Counted from the first letter of the stretch, positions 15,946 through 25,841 are shown. The stretch: DNA of 64,000 bases from Actinacidiphila sp965342175 (GCF_965342175.1 NZ_CBDRBL010000019.1:29182-93181), one strand, 5' to 3'. Notes: generated by a model not told the origin, from the letters alone. Translations and numbers: made by a program.

Positions 15946-18525
15946 TCAGAGCGGTTCGAGACGGCCTCGGGCGGCTCCCGCCTGCAGGGCGGACATCAAA
16001 GAGCGCACTTGGGCCGGACGGCTGGTGGCCGGGCCGTCCGCCACCGCCTCACCGCCGTCCGGCGCTGCCCCGGACGCGTCCGCGTCCAGTTGACGCACGG
16101 ACCAGGGGTCGAGCACTCCGGTGACGCCCGGTCCGGGGAGACCTCCCCGGTAGGGCGCCGGCCCGGCGGCCGGCGTGTGATCGCCCGACCGGGCTCCGCC
16201 CCAGTCGGGTGGCGCCGGCGGGCCGGCGTTCTCGGTCTTGAGCTGCGGTGCCAGGCTGGCCTGCCGCACCCGGCGCGGCAGGCCGTCGATCATCTCCGGG
16301 ACGGTGGCCGCGGCCTGGTCCTGCACCTGTGCCGAGCTTGCGGCGGCGGGCGACGTGCCGGCCGTGTGGCGCCATGGCTCCACAGTCCCCGCAGGGAGAG
16401 CACCGGGGTGCGCGTGGGTCGCGGGTGTCCACGCGCCCGTCGGCGCGGCTGGGCCGGCCGGAGCCCACTCGGGGGCAGGCCCCGCCTGGGGAGGCCGGGC
16501 CCGCAGCGCAGGTGCGCCGGCCGGCCCGGGAAGCCTGCCCGGACCGGAACCGGGTGCGGCTCCCGGTTCCGCCCTCGTGTCCGCCGGCTCGGCTGGGCGG
16601 GCCGGGTCCTCCAGCAGCGTGTTCGGGATGAGCACGATGGCGGTGATGCCACCGTAGGGCGAAGAGCGGAGAGTCACATGGACGCCATGGCGCTGGGAGA
16701 GCCTGCCGACCGTCACCAGGCCGAGTCGTGTGCTGTCCACGGCGCTGACGTCCACGGACTGGGTGATCCGCTCGTTGGCCGCCTGCAGGTCTTCGGGAAG
16801 CATGCCGAGGCCGCGGTCGTCGATCTCCACGACCAGGCCGCCCGCGCCGACGCCCGCGCCGACCCGGATCTGGCTGCCGGCCGGGGAGAAGTTCTGTGCG
16901 TTCTCGATGAGTTCGGCGAGCAGATGGACGATGTCGGCCGCCGCGTGACCGCTGATGCCGACCGGTGGCACGGGCGGGACGATGACCCGGTCGTAGCCCT
17001 CGGTCTCGGCGACCGCGCCGCGCACCACGTCCACCGCCGGAACCGGGTGCCGCCACACACGGCCCGTCGACGAGCCCGAGACGATGATCAGGCCTTCGGC
17101 ATAGCGGCGTTGCCGGGTGGCGAGGTGGTCGAGCTGGAACAGCGACTGCAGCAGCGCAGGGTCCTCCTCCTGCTTTTCCATGGAGTCGAGGAGGCTGAGC
17201 TGCCGGTTGACCAGTGACTGGCTCCTTCTGGCGAGGTTGGCGAACACATCGCTGATCCCGCGACGGAGGCGGATGTCCTCGGCGGCGAGTTCGACGGCCG
17301 TCGACTGGAGGGCGTGAAAAGCCTCGCCCAGTTCGGCGATCTCGCGGTTGACGAAGTCGGGCCGGCGCAGGTCGTCCTCGACGTCGACCAGCTCACCGCG
17401 GCGAAGGCGCCCGACCACGTCACGCAGTTTCACGTCGGTGAGACTGCGGGCGGACTCGTTCAGGCGGCCCAGGTCGCTGACGAGTGACCGGGTGATTCTC
17501 ACCGACAGCAGACCCGAGGCCACCAGCAGGCCCAGTCCGAACAGGCCGCTCACCAGCAGCTCCACGAAGGCACGCGTCGCCGGCGGACCGGTGAGGGTGA
17601 ACACCACGGAGATGTCGTTCAAGGCCAGCTGGTTGGTGGCCCGCCACTGCGCGTCGTACGCCTTGCGCCATTCAAGGACAGGGAACGGCAGGCCCGGTGC
17701 GTCGGGGCCGGCCGCGATGATCTGCTCCTCCATCGCCGTGACCTTCGCCTGCGGGCCTCCGTCCTTGGACAGCGCCTCGAACTGGGCCCGCTGGGGTGCG
17801 GGGAGGGACTGCAGAGCCATGGCGGTGAAGTGCCGTGCGGCGCCGATGTTCTGGACCACGGCACTGTAGGAGGCTGGGTCAAGTCGGTGGTGCGCGGAGA
17901 CCGCTGCGGCCGAGATCAGGGCGTCCTCCTGGGAGAGGAAGTCCCCGCCGACCACCAGCGTGTCGAGGGCCTGTCCGAACTTCTGCGCCTCCTCGTCCGG
18001 CAGGATCGTCATCGCGTGGAACGCTCCGGAGATCGCTGCGTTGACGGCCGTGTACGAGGCCAGCGCCTCGGCGGGAGGCAGCGCGAGGCTGTCGATCTGC
18101 CGGCGCAGCCCCCCGATCCCCGCGAGAGCGTCCTCGGCGGCGTCGACGCTACGGCGGACTTCGGGGTTCTCGACGTCGCGGACGCTGCTCTGCTCGGCCT
18201 CGGCCAGGAAAGCCCGCACGGAGGTGTCCGTGGCGGCACGGCTGGCTGCCAGGTCGCGCCAGTGAGCGCGGTCACTGCGTCCCTTTTCCGCGGGCGCCTG
18301 CAGCGCCAGCGCGATCAGGGAGTTGCGCCGCTCCACTTGGAGGTCGATGACGACCTCGCCCAAGGGGTGGGCCAGGCGGGTGCCGATCGTGTCCACGTGA
18401 GCGAGGGTGAGGGCGTTGCCCAGGGACAGGTTCGCCCCGTAGGCCCACAGGGCGGTCAACGAGAGAAGGGGGAGTAGCAGCAGGGCATTCAGCTTGCGGC
18501 GAACCGTCCATCTGCGCGATCTCAT
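15946..18525 (-). CDS. cvnA: Conservon sensor kinase-like protein CvnA with NIT-type sensor (conservon 1)
   Basis: An 859-residue membrane histidine-kinase-like protein. A first TM helix (NALLLLPLLSLTALWAYGA) is followed by an extracytoplasmic helical domain of about 270 residues beginning VVIDLQVERRNSLIALALQ, typical of nitrate/nitrite-sensing (NIT) domains. A second TM (LLVSGLFGLGLLVASGLLSV) leads to a HAMP region, the four-helix segment with ARRSQSLVNRQLSLLD, and an ATPase domain with ELIENAQNFSPAG (N box) and RGLGML. The phospho-acceptor position carries Asn (LVNRQ), so it may not be a classical kinase. The proline/alanine-rich C-terminal 200 residues look disordered. ATG 18525 starts just before the first TM. 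Confidence 0.9.
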   Translation of the reverse strand: MRSRRWTVRRKLNALLLLPLLSLTALWAYGANLSLGNALTLAHVDTIGTRLAHPLGEVVIDLQVERRNSLIALALQAPAEKGRSDRAHWRDLAASRAATDTSVRAFLAEAEQSSVRDVENPEVRRSVDAAEDALAGIGGLRRQIDSLALPPAEALASYTAVNAAISGAFHAMTILPDEEAQKFGQALDTLVVGGDFLSQEDALISAAAVSAHHRLDPASYSAVVQNIGAARHFTAMALQSLPAPQRAQFEALSKDGGPQAKVTAMEEQIIAAGPDAPGLPFPVLEWRKAYDAQWRATNQLALNDISVVFTLTGPPATRAFVELLVSGLFGLGLLVASGLLSVRITRSLVSDLGRLNESARSLTDVKLRDVVGRLRRGELVDVEDDLRRPDFVNREIAELGEAFHALQSTAVELAAEDIRLRRGISDVFANLARRSQSLVNRQLSLLDSMEKQEEDPALLQSLFQLDHLATRQRRYAEGLIIVSGSSTGRVWRHPVPAVDVVRGAVAETEGYDRVIVPPVPPVGISGHAAADIVHLLAELIENAQNFSPAGSQIRVGAGVGAGGLVVEIDDRGLGMLPEDLQAANERITQSVDVSAVDSTRLGLVTVGRLSQRHGVHVTLRSSPYGGITAIVLIPNTLLEDPARPAEPADTRAEPGAAPGSGPGRLPGPAGAPALRARPPQAGPAPEWAPAGPAAPTGAWTPATHAHPGALPAGTVEPWRHTAGTSPAAASSAQVQDQAAATVPEMIDGLPRRVRQASLAPQLKTENAGPPAPPDWGGARSGDHTPAAGPAPYRGGLPGPGVTGVLDPWSVRQLDADASGAAPDGGEAVADGPATSRPAQVRSLMSALQAGAARGRLEPL

Positions 18526-19522
18526 GAAAGCCTGCCAAGTCCCTTGTACTGCATGTGAGTCGGTGCGACCCGAACCGGACCGGGATCCGGCGGAGGTCGG
18601 TGACGTGAGGTCGAGCGGGGACCGTCGACTCGCGGGGGGGGCTCCCGCGAGCAGCGCCCTGACGGCTTGCGGCCGCCGGCCGGCGAGAGGTCGTCGTGAG
18701 CACGGGCTCAGGATGTGAGGCCCCGTCGAGGCCCCGGCCCGCCCCGCGCGGAGACGGTCTCCAGCATCTCGTAGATATCGTGATGGAGGTGCACGCAACA
18801 TGTCGGGGACATGGCCAGTCTGTGTCGAGGACCGGTCATCATGGTGCGCGACTCCCGCCCTGCGGCGTTCCCAGGATCGCGAGGTGAGGGCTGCACACGG
18901 TCGCGGACTCGCGACGCTCATCTCGGCGTGCGGAAAGCCTTGTTGGCGGCGGCGTGCTGCGGTCCTGCGTCGCGCCGTCTGCCGTGGTCTTCGGGGCCGC
19001 TGAGCGGCGGGGAGGTCGGCGACGAGGAGCTCGTGGGAAGCGATGCGCCGTCAGCGCCGGTGGGGCCGGCAGCAACCGAGCAGGCATACCGCCCCCCGCC
19101 CTCGTGCGATGGATGGACCGTGCGGAGGCGCTGCCCTGCGCGGGTCTGCTCCCTCCCAACCGACCGGCCACGTCCGTCGTCGACCGCAACGCACGCGCGG
19201 GAGTCATCCTGCGCGTCGTCGGCCCCCACCGGCCCGCTCTCACCCACCGTGTCGAGCAGGCCGGCCGACCGACTGCGGCCGCTTCCGTCACGTCCCACCG
19301 CGCGGGGCGGGAGCGCGCGGCGGCCGGGCGGGCGGACGCCTCCCGTCCCGGCCGACCTGCGCCGCGCCGGGTCCGCCGTGGGGCCCGCGTCCGCCGTCGG
19401 CGCCCGCACGTCGTCCGCTCGTCGCCGGGCCGCCACCCGCCGTACCACCGCCGTTCCCGGCGGTCGCGGGAGGCGGTCCGCCGGCGTCTCCTCCGGCGGC
19501 GGCACGGTATACCTTTGCCGCC
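18526..19522. other. Intergenic region between conservon 1 and permease
   Basis: Nearly 1 kb upstream of both divergent units. Several long open frames exist on both strands, but all are arginine/proline-rich and resemble no protein I know, so I treat them as GC artefacts. A TATACC hexamer at 19508-19513, ten bases before the permease GTG, is the only promoter-like element I can point to. It could place transcription start at or next to the GTG. Confidence 0.45.
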
Positions 19523-20800
19523 GTGACCGGTGGAAACGCGATACTGCAGCGACGGCTCGGCGTCTTCGACGCCACCGTCATCGGACTCGGCTCGATGATC
19601 GGCGCCGGGGTCTTCGCGGCCTTCGCACCGGCCGCCCACGCCGCCGGCTCCGGGCTGCTCCTCGGGCTCGCGGCGGCCGCCGTCGTCGCCTACTGCAACG
19701 CCATGTCCTCGGCCCGGCTCGCCGCGCTCTACCCCGCCTCCGGCGGCACCTACGTCTACGGACGCGAACGGCTCGGGCCCTTCTGGGGCTATCTGGCGGG
19801 ATGGTCCTTCGTCGTCGGCAAGACCGCCTCCTGCGGGGCGATGGCCCTGACCATCGGCGCGTACGTCTGGCCGGAGCAGCAGCGAGCGGTCGGTGTCGCC
19901 GCCGTCGTGGCGCTCACCGCCGTCAACTACGCCGGCGTGCAGAAGGCCGCCTGGCTCACCCGGGGCATCGTCGCGGTCGTCCTCGCGGTGCTCGCGGCCT
20001 TCGTGGTCGCCGCGTTCACCGGCGGCGAGGCCGACGCGACCCGGCTGGACATCGGGGCCGACGCGACCCGGCTGGACATCGGGGCCGACGCGACCCGGCT
20101 GGACATCGGGGCCGACGCGACCGTCGGCGGCGTGCTGCAAGCGGCCGGCCTGCTCTTCTTCGCCTTCGCCGGGTACGCCAGGATCGCCACGCTCGGCGAG
20201 GAGGTACGGGACCCCGCGCGCACCATCCCCCGCGCGATCCCGCTGGCCCTCGGCGTCACCCTGGCCGTCTACGCCGCCGTCGCGGTCGCCCTGCTCGCGG
20301 TGCTGGGCCCGCAGGGACTCGCCGGCTCGGCGGCACCGCTGGCCGATGCCGCGGGCGGCCTCGCGCCGCTGATGCGGGTGGGCGCGGCGGTCGCCGCCGT
20401 CGGCTCCCTGCTCGCGCTGATCCTCGGGGTCTCCCGCACGGCGCTGGCCATGGCCCGCGACGGCCACCTGCCGCGGGCCCTGGCCGCCGTGCATCCGCGC
20501 TTCGGGGTTCCCCACCACGCCGAACTCGCCGTCGGCGCCGTCGTCGCCGTGCTCGCCGCCACCGCCGACCTGCGCGGCGCGATCGGCTTCTCCTCCTTCG
20601 GCGTCCTCGTCTACTACGCCGTCGCCAACGCCTCCGCCTGGACCCTGGGCCCCGGCGCCCGACGGCTCGTGCCCGCCGTCGGTCTGCTCGGCTGCCTCGT
20701 CCTGGCCTTCGCCCTGCCCTGGACCTCCGCCGCCGCGGGCGCGGCCGTGCTCGTCGCGGGGGCGGCGCTGTACGCGGCACGCAGCCGCCGGAACACCTGA
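19523..20800 (+). CDS. APC-superfamily amino-acid permease
   Basis: A 425-residue transporter of the APC superfamily. RRLGVFDATVIGLGSMIGAGVFAAF is the signature helix 1 with the unwound substrate-binding GSMIGAGVF; ARLAALYPASGGTYVYGRERLGPFWGYLAGW follows, then FFAFAGYARIATLGEEVRDPART (helix 6 consensus). About 11-12 helices are visible. It probably imports or exchanges an amino acid or amine; substrate unknown. GTG 19523 is chosen because family similarity begins there. A 27-bp tandem repeat inserts GADATRLDI copies (about residues 169-199) in a loop that is short in relatives. The gene stands alone. Confidence 0.88.
   Translation: MTGGNAILQRRLGVFDATVIGLGSMIGAGVFAAFAPAAHAAGSGLLLGLAAAAVVAYCNAMSSARLAALYPASGGTYVYGRERLGPFWGYLAGWSFVVGKTASCGAMALTIGAYVWPEQQRAVGVAAVVALTAVNYAGVQKAAWLTRGIVAVVLAVLAAFVVAAFTGGEADATRLDIGADATRLDIGADATRLDIGADATVGGVLQAAGLLFFAFAGYARIATLGEEVRDPARTIPRAIPLALGVTLAVYAAVAVALLAVLGPQGLAGSAAPLADAAGGLAPLMRVGAAVAAVGSLLALILGVSRTALAMARDGHLPRALAAVHPRFGVPHHAELAVGAVVAVLAATADLRGAIGFSSFGVLVYYAVANASAWTLGPGARRLVPAVGLLGCLVLAFALPWTSAAAGAAVLVAGAALYAARSRRNT
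20030..20122 (+). repeat. 27-bp tandem repeat inside the permease gene
   Basis: Three perfect 27-bp units (20030-20056, 20057-20083, 20084-20110) and a partial fourth (to 20122). Each starts with GCCGACGCGACC and encodes ADATRLDIG. The unit is a multiple of three, so copy-number change keeps the frame. Confidence 0.95.
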
Positions 20801-21054
20801 CGCCGGTCGCCTCGGGTCGCCACGACAGCGGCGCCGGCCGGAACCAGCCACAGCACCGGCGGCCCCTGCCGGGGAGGGCGGGACAAGCCGCGCCATCCGC
20901 TCCGGACGATGGGCCTGGCAGCGCCCATCGCCCCACGCCCGAAGAGGCGTTGGCCCAACTGAGACGCTTCCGCAACGGCACCGATGCCGCCCCGTGCGGA
21001 CCGCGTACGTCACAGTCACAGAAGGCGCACGGGGCGCCGACGGGGGTGACATTC

Positions 21055-22593
21055 ATGCGGCGGATCACGGCGATGACGGTGGCGGCGGTCGCGGCGGCGG
21101 CGATGGTGGCGGGGTGCAGCGCCGGAGAGAGCGGGAACCGCTCCCGCTCCGGCGCCGAGCACGGCCCCGGCCGCGGCGCCCAGGCGCCCGGGTACGGCTC
21201 GGGGTGGACCGGGCAGGGCGGCGACGGCAGCGGGCGGAACCCGGCCGACGGACCGGAGACCGCCCGGCTGTCGACCTTCGCGCTGGACGTCGACACCGCC
21301 TCGTACGGTTACGCCAGGCGGCGGCTCGACGAGGGATCGCTGCCCTCGCCGGCCGACGTGCGCTACGAGGAGTTCGTCAACAGCTTCCGGCAGGACTACC
21401 CCGCTCCCCGGGGGGACGGCTTCTCCGTCACCGTCGACGGCGCCCGCATCGGCGACGAGCGGGGCTGGTCCCTGCTGCGGGTCGGCCTCGCCACCCGCCC
21501 CGCGGACGAGGGCGAGAGGCCGCCGGCCGTCCTGACCTTCGTCGTGGACGTCTCCGGCTCCATGGGCGAGACCGGCCGCCTCGACCTCGTCCGACAGGCG
21601 CTGCGCGCCGCGATCGGCGAACTGCGGGACGACGACTCCCTCGCCGTCGTGGCCTTCAGCGACCGCGCCCGGGTGGTCCTGCCGCACACCAGGCTCGGCG
21701 CCAAGGGCGCCCGGCAGCACGCCCGCTCGGTGGTCGACCGTCTCGAGCCGGAGGACTCCACCAACCTGGAAGCGGGCCTACGCACCGGTTACGACGTGGC
21801 CCTGGAGAGCGCCCGGCGCGGGTCCACCAACCGGGTCGTCCTGCTCTCCGACGCCCTCGCCAACACCGGGGAGACCGAACCCGACGCCCTGCTGGAGCGG
21901 ATCGACCGGGCCCGCTCACAACACGGCGTCGCGCTCTTCGGGGTCGGCGTCGGCAGCGAGTACGGCGACGAGCTGATGGAGCAACTGGTCGACAAGGGCG
22001 ACGGCCACACCTCGTACGTCGCCACCCCGGCGGAGGCCCGCGCCCTGTTCGTGGACCGGCTGCCGGTCAACATCGGCCTGCGCGCCCGCGACGCCAAGGC
22101 CCAGGTCTCCTTCGACCCGCGCACGGTCGAGCGCTACCGCCTGATCGGCTTCGAGAACCGCGCCGTCGCCGACGAGGACTTCCGCGACGACCGCGTGGAC
22201 GGCGGCGAGGTCGGTCCCGGCCACACCGTCACCGCGCTCTACGCCGTGCGGCTGAAGGAGGGCGCCCGGGGCCACGTCGCCACGGCCACCGTGCGCTGGC
22301 TCGACCCGCACGACCGCTCCCCTCACGAGGCCGCCGGCGCCGTCGAGGCGGACCGGCTCTCCGGGCGGCTGTGGGACTCCGGCACCTCCCCGAGGCTCCG
22401 CGTGGACGCGGTCGCCGCGTACTTCGCCGACGCGCTGCGCACCTACGACACGGGAGACAGGCAGCTGCCCGGCGCGCCCGGTCTCGCCGAGCTCGGTGAG
22501 ACCGCGCACGCCCTGGCCGAGATCACCGAGGACCCGGCGGTACGCGACCTGGCGCGCGCCGTCGACAGCGCGTACGCGCTCCGCGCGGGCTGA
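21055..22593 (+). CDS. VWA-domain lipoprotein (YfbK/DUF3520 type)
   Basis: A 512-residue predicted lipoprotein. The signal peptide MRRITAMTVAAVAAAAMVAGC ends in lipobox VAGC, and a glycine/serine linker follows. Next is the N-terminal domain typical of YfbK-like proteins (STFALDVDTASYGYARRRL, VRYEEFVNSF), then a von Willebrand A domain with intact MIDAS motif DVSGS at residue 165 and TNLEAGL. The C-terminal part (VGPGHTVTALYAVRL) matches DUF3520. It should sit on the outer face of the membrane and bind a protein ligand through a divalent cation; partner unknown. GGGGGTGAC precedes ATG 21055. Confidence 0.9.
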   Translation: MRRITAMTVAAVAAAAMVAGCSAGESGNRSRSGAEHGPGRGAQAPGYGSGWTGQGGDGSGRNPADGPETARLSTFALDVDTASYGYARRRLDEGSLPSPADVRYEEFVNSFRQDYPAPRGDGFSVTVDGARIGDERGWSLLRVGLATRPADEGERPPAVLTFVVDVSGSMGETGRLDLVRQALRAAIGELRDDDSLAVVAFSDRARVVLPHTRLGAKGARQHARSVVDRLEPEDSTNLEAGLRTGYDVALESARRGSTNRVVLLSDALANTGETEPDALLERIDRARSQHGVALFGVGVGSEYGDELMEQLVDKGDGHTSYVATPAEARALFVDRLPVNIGLRARDAKAQVSFDPRTVERYRLIGFENRAVADEDFRDDRVDGGEVGPGHTVTALYAVRLKEGARGHVATATVRWLDPHDRSPHEAAGAVEADRLSGRLWDSGTSPRLRVDAVAAYFADALRTYDTGDRQLPGAPGLAELGETAHALAEITEDPAVRDLARAVDSAYALRAG

Positions 22594-22611
22594 CGCGGTA
22601 TCAGTTGAGGT

Positions 22612-23124
22612 ATGGCAGAAGAGAAGGAACCCGAGCCCGAGCTCGACGCCCGCCACAGCAGCGCGGGTGCGGCCCCCACGACCTGGCACGACGCCCGCGA
22701 ACAACTGGCCGGCGCCGAGATCTACTGGCTGAGCACCGTCCGTCCGGACGGCCGCCCCCACGTCACCCCGCTGATCGGGGTCTGGTTCGACGACGCCCTG
22801 CACTTCTGCACGGGTGTGGACGAGCGCAAGGCCCGGAACCTCGCCCACAACCACCGGGTCGCCCTCACCACCGGCAACAACGCGCTCGAGGAGGGCCTGG
22901 ACGTGGTGCTCGAGGGCAAGGCCGCCCGCGTGCGCAGCGACAAGCAACTGCGCCGGATCGCGGAGGCGTACGAAGCCAAGTACGGCTCGGCACGGCATTT
23001 CGACGTACGCGACCAGGTCTTCGTCGGCGACGGTCACGAGGCCCTCGTCTACCAGGTGGAGCCCACCGCCGCTTTCGCCTACGCCCGCGGCACCGTGTAC
23101 AGCCAGACCCGGTGGGTGTTCTAG
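22612..23124 (+). CDS. Pyridoxamine 5'-phosphate oxidase-like flavin-binding protein
   Basis: A 170-residue split-barrel FMN/F420-binding family protein. IYWLSTVRPDGRPHVTPLIGVW is the signature strand pair, followed by LHFCTGVDERKARNLAHNHRVALTTG. After an acidic N-terminal lead the barrel covers residues 30-165. Such proteins bind FMN or F420 and reduce small molecules or act in stress; true PNPOx activity is unlikely. It begins 18 bp after the VWA gene with GAGG just upstream, so co-transcription is plausible. Confidence 0.85.
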   Translation: MAEEKEPEPELDARHSSAGAAPTTWHDAREQLAGAEIYWLSTVRPDGRPHVTPLIGVWFDDALHFCTGVDERKARNLAHNHRVALTTGNNALEEGLDVVLEGKAARVRSDKQLRRIAEAYEAKYGSARHFDVRDQVFVGDGHEALVYQVEPTAAFAYARGTVYSQTRWVF

Positions 23125-23188
23125 GCGCGCCCGGCGGGGGGCGTCGCCGACGCCCACCCGCCGGCCGTTCCCCCAGGCCGACGCCCCC

Positions 23189-24382
23189 TCACTCGCGGGG
23201 AAGCCGGGAGCGGCCGACCGGGCCGTGGAAGGCCGCCCGGTCGGCCGCGGCCGTGCCGTGCTCCCAGCCCTCGCGGTCTCGGCCCTTCAGCCGCTCCGTT
23301 CTCGTCTGCGGGAACATCTCGTCCGCGGCCCGCCCCACCGCGACCTCGCGGGCGGCGAGCACCGGGAGCACCCCGGGGCCCTCGGGCCCCTCCGCGGCCT
23401 CCTCCGCCGCGTCGCGGGCGGCGCCGGCCAGGCGCTCGCCGATCCGGCCCGCGTAGGCGATGAGGAAGGACTCGCGGAAATCCCGGGAGGGGCCCCCGCC
23501 CTTACCGCCCTTTCCGGCCCTCCCGCCCCTGCCGCCCTTCCCTCCTGTGCCCGCGGCCGGCCCCGGCGCGCCGCCGTGCCGCATCGCCGCCTCGGCCTGC
23601 ACCAGCAGAGACGTGTAGAGGACCTCCACCGCGTCCAGATCGGCCTCCCAGCCGACGACCGTCGAGAAGCCGAACTCCGCCGACCACACGGCGCGGCAGC
23701 GGTTGGCCGCCGCCACCGCGTCGAGCAGCAGCGCCTTCGGGGCCTCGTACGGGCGCTCCACGCCGATCCGCCGCGCACCCGGGCCGGCGCCCGGAGCCGA
23801 GCCCGCGACCAGCGCCTCGTCCACGCTGTGCCGGGCCATCAGATGCTGGGCCTTCGCGCTCAGCGCCTCCGCCTCCTCCGGGAAGGCCGTGGACTCCGCC
23901 TTGGCCAGCAGCGCCCTGATGCGGCGCAGCATGGGGTGCCCCGAGCCACCGGGCGCCGCCGTCGCGGGGGCGGCCAGCGGGGTGATCCCGGGCAGCCGCC
24001 CCAGCAGGCGGACGAGCTCCAGCACGGCCGTCGCCACGGTGAAGCGGTCCCACCGCTCGGCCGCCCCGAAAGCCGTCAGGAGGCCCTGCGGCTCCGCGTC
24101 CGCGTCTCTGCCCCCGTCCCCGTCCGCGGTCAGGCGCTCGGCGAGCCGCACGTGCTCCGGGCGCAGTTCACGGCGCACCATGCGCAGCAGGTCCGCGTCC
24201 TCCCAGCCACGCGCCCGGCAGCCCCGCAGCAGTCCGCCCACCGCGGCCCCCACCGCCCGGCTGACCTCGTCCCATCCGGCCTCCGCCGCCGCCATGGCCG
24301 ACGCCCCGGCGTCCAGCGCCGTCTCGACGTCTGCCGCCGACGACCCCAGGACGCCGGCGAACGCTGCCTCGACCACCGTCAT
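23189..24382 (-). CDS. DUF2786-domain protein
   Basis: A 397-residue cytoplasmic protein of unknown function. HPMLRRIRALLAKAESTAFPEEAEALSAKAQHLMARHSVDEAL (residues about 145-190) is the DUF2786 helical core. C-terminal to it are a conserved-looking alpha/beta part and a glycine/lysine-rich low-complexity insert (GGKGGRGGRAGKGGKGG). ATG 24382 (MTVVEAAF) is chosen; a GTG 12 bp upstream is also possible and neither has a strong ribosome-binding site. It is convergent with the flavin-binding gene and divergent from the protease. I cannot assign a role. Confidence 0.78.
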   Translation of the reverse strand: MTVVEAAFAGVLGSSAADVETALDAGASAMAAAEAGWDEVSRAVGAAVGGLLRGCRARGWEDADLLRMVRRELRPEHVRLAERLTADGDGGRDADAEPQGLLTAFGAAERWDRFTVATAVLELVRLLGRLPGITPLAAPATAAPGGSGHPMLRRIRALLAKAESTAFPEEAEALSAKAQHLMARHSVDEALVAGSAPGAGPGARRIGVERPYEAPKALLLDAVAAANRCRAVWSAEFGFSTVVGWEADLDAVEVLYTSLLVQAEAAMRHGGAPGPAAGTGGKGGRGGRAGKGGKGGGPSRDFRESFLIAYAGRIGERLAGAARDAAEEAAEGPEGPGVLPVLAAREVAVGRAADEMFPQTRTERLKGRDREGWEHGTAAADRAAFHGPVGRSRLPRE

Positions 24383-24569
24383 CGCATCTCGCACACCGTT
24401 CAGGATCGCACCGGCACACCGCGCGCGGAGCACCGGCGCCGTCGCCCGCCCCGGGCCCGGATGGCGTACCAGGGCGCGCCCGCGGCCGGTCCCGGCTGAC
24501 AGGGTGGAGAGGAGGGCCGACTGACGGTCCGTCGGTCGCGCTGTACGCGGAACCCGAGGAGATCGACGC

Positions 24570-25802
24570 ATGCGTGTGTCCCTGCGCCGGATGTTCGCCG
24601 GGGTGCTGATGACCGTCTCCCCCCTTCTGGCCGCCCTCCCCGTGCCGTCGCCCGCGCAGGCGCACGACCAGCTCGCCCTGGCCCCGCTGCTCGGCGCGGG
24701 GTCGCCGAACTCCATCCCCGGCCGGTACATCGTCACCGTGGCCCCGGGCAGCGACCCCTCGGCCGTCGCGAGCGCGGCCGGGGTGACCCCGTCTCACGTC
24801 TACGAGAGCGTGCTGCGGGGCTTCGCCGCCCCGCTCACCGGGCCGCAGCTGGCGCGGGTGCGGGCCCTGCCCTCGGTGCGCGGCGTCGAGCAGGACACCA
24901 CCGTCGCCCTGCCTCTCGAGGACCGGGTCCCGGTGGCGACCAGCCGCAGCATTCCCGTGGGCCCACCCCCTCCGCCCGGCGGCACAGGCCGGTTCTGGGG
25001 CCTGGAACGGGTGAACAACCGCGCCCCGGCCACCCACGGCTACACCGTCCGGGCGACCGGCGCCAAGGTCACCGCCTACATCATCGACAGCGGCATCGAC
25101 TTCACCCACCCCGAGTTCGGCGGCCGCGCCAGGCCCGGCATCGACGAGATGGACGACGACCGCGGTGCGGCGGACTGCGCCGGGCACGGCACGCACGTCG
25201 CCGGGACGGTCGGCGGCGAGAACACCGGCGTCGCCCGGGGCGTCTCGCTGGTCTCCGTGCGCGTACTGGACTGCGAGGCACGCGGCCCGAACTCCGGGAT
25301 CATCGCCGGCATCAACTGGGTCGCCCTGCACGCGGTGAGACCCGCGGTGGCCAACATCTCGCTCGGCGGGGTCTACTCGCCGGCTCTGAACGAGAGCCTG
25401 GACGCGCTGGCCCGCTCCGGGGTCTTCCCGGTGGTCGCGGCCGGCAACGACGACGTCAGCTCCTGCGCCATCTCACCGGCGAGCGCGGCGGAGGCGTTCA
25501 CCGTCGCCGCGACCGACCGGGCCGACCACCGGGCGCCGTTCAGCAACTTCGGCAGCTGCGTCAATCTGAACGCGCCCGGGGTCGACATCGCCTCCGCCTT
25601 CCCCGGCGGCCTCTACGCCGTCATGAGCGGCACCTCGATGGCGGCGCCCCACGTCACCGGCATCGCGGCGCTCTACAAGGACACCTATGGGGACGTCGGC
25701 TTCGCGGAGCTGAAGCAGTGGCTCCTCGACCACGCCACCCGGACCGCGGTCCCGGAACCATGGGGCACCCCGCGGCTGGTGGCGTTCACCGGCGACCTCT
25801 GA
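24570..25802 (+). CDS. Secreted subtilisin-like serine protease (S8)
   Basis: A 410-residue preproprotease. Residues 1-31 are a Sec signal (LMTVSPLLAALPVPSPAQA), about 47-113 an inhibitor-I9 propeptide (IPGRYIVTVAPGSDPSAV), and a proline-rich linker follows. The catalytic domain has all three triad motifs: Asp in IIDSGIDFTHPEF, His in GHGTHVAGTVGG, Ser in SGTSMAAPHVTG, plus AAGND for the oxyanion hole. It belongs to the proteinase K-like group. GAGGAG lies about 9 nt before ATG 24570. It lacks the C-terminal domains found in some Streptomyces S8 enzymes. An active extracellular protease is expected. Confidence 0.93.
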   Translation: MRVSLRRMFAGVLMTVSPLLAALPVPSPAQAHDQLALAPLLGAGSPNSIPGRYIVTVAPGSDPSAVASAAGVTPSHVYESVLRGFAAPLTGPQLARVRALPSVRGVEQDTTVALPLEDRVPVATSRSIPVGPPPPPGGTGRFWGLERVNNRAPATHGYTVRATGAKVTAYIIDSGIDFTHPEFGGRARPGIDEMDDDRGAADCAGHGTHVAGTVGGENTGVARGVSLVSVRVLDCEARGPNSGIIAGINWVALHAVRPAVANISLGGVYSPALNESLDALARSGVFPVVAAGNDDVSSCAISPASAAEAFTVAATDRADHRAPFSNFGSCVNLNAPGVDIASAFPGGLYAVMSGTSMAAPHVTGIAALYKDTYGDVGFAELKQWLLDHATRTAVPEPWGTPRLVAFTGDL

Positions 25803-25841
25803 GCTCCCGCCGCCGACGCGCCGCCCATGTCCTTGCGGGCA

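Noticed and set aside
18811..21054. Long plus-strand frame running from 18811 into the VWA lipoprotein gene
   Set aside because: The upstream 740 codons are arginine-rich and overlap the permease in another frame; the lipoprotein signal peptide begins at ATG 21055.
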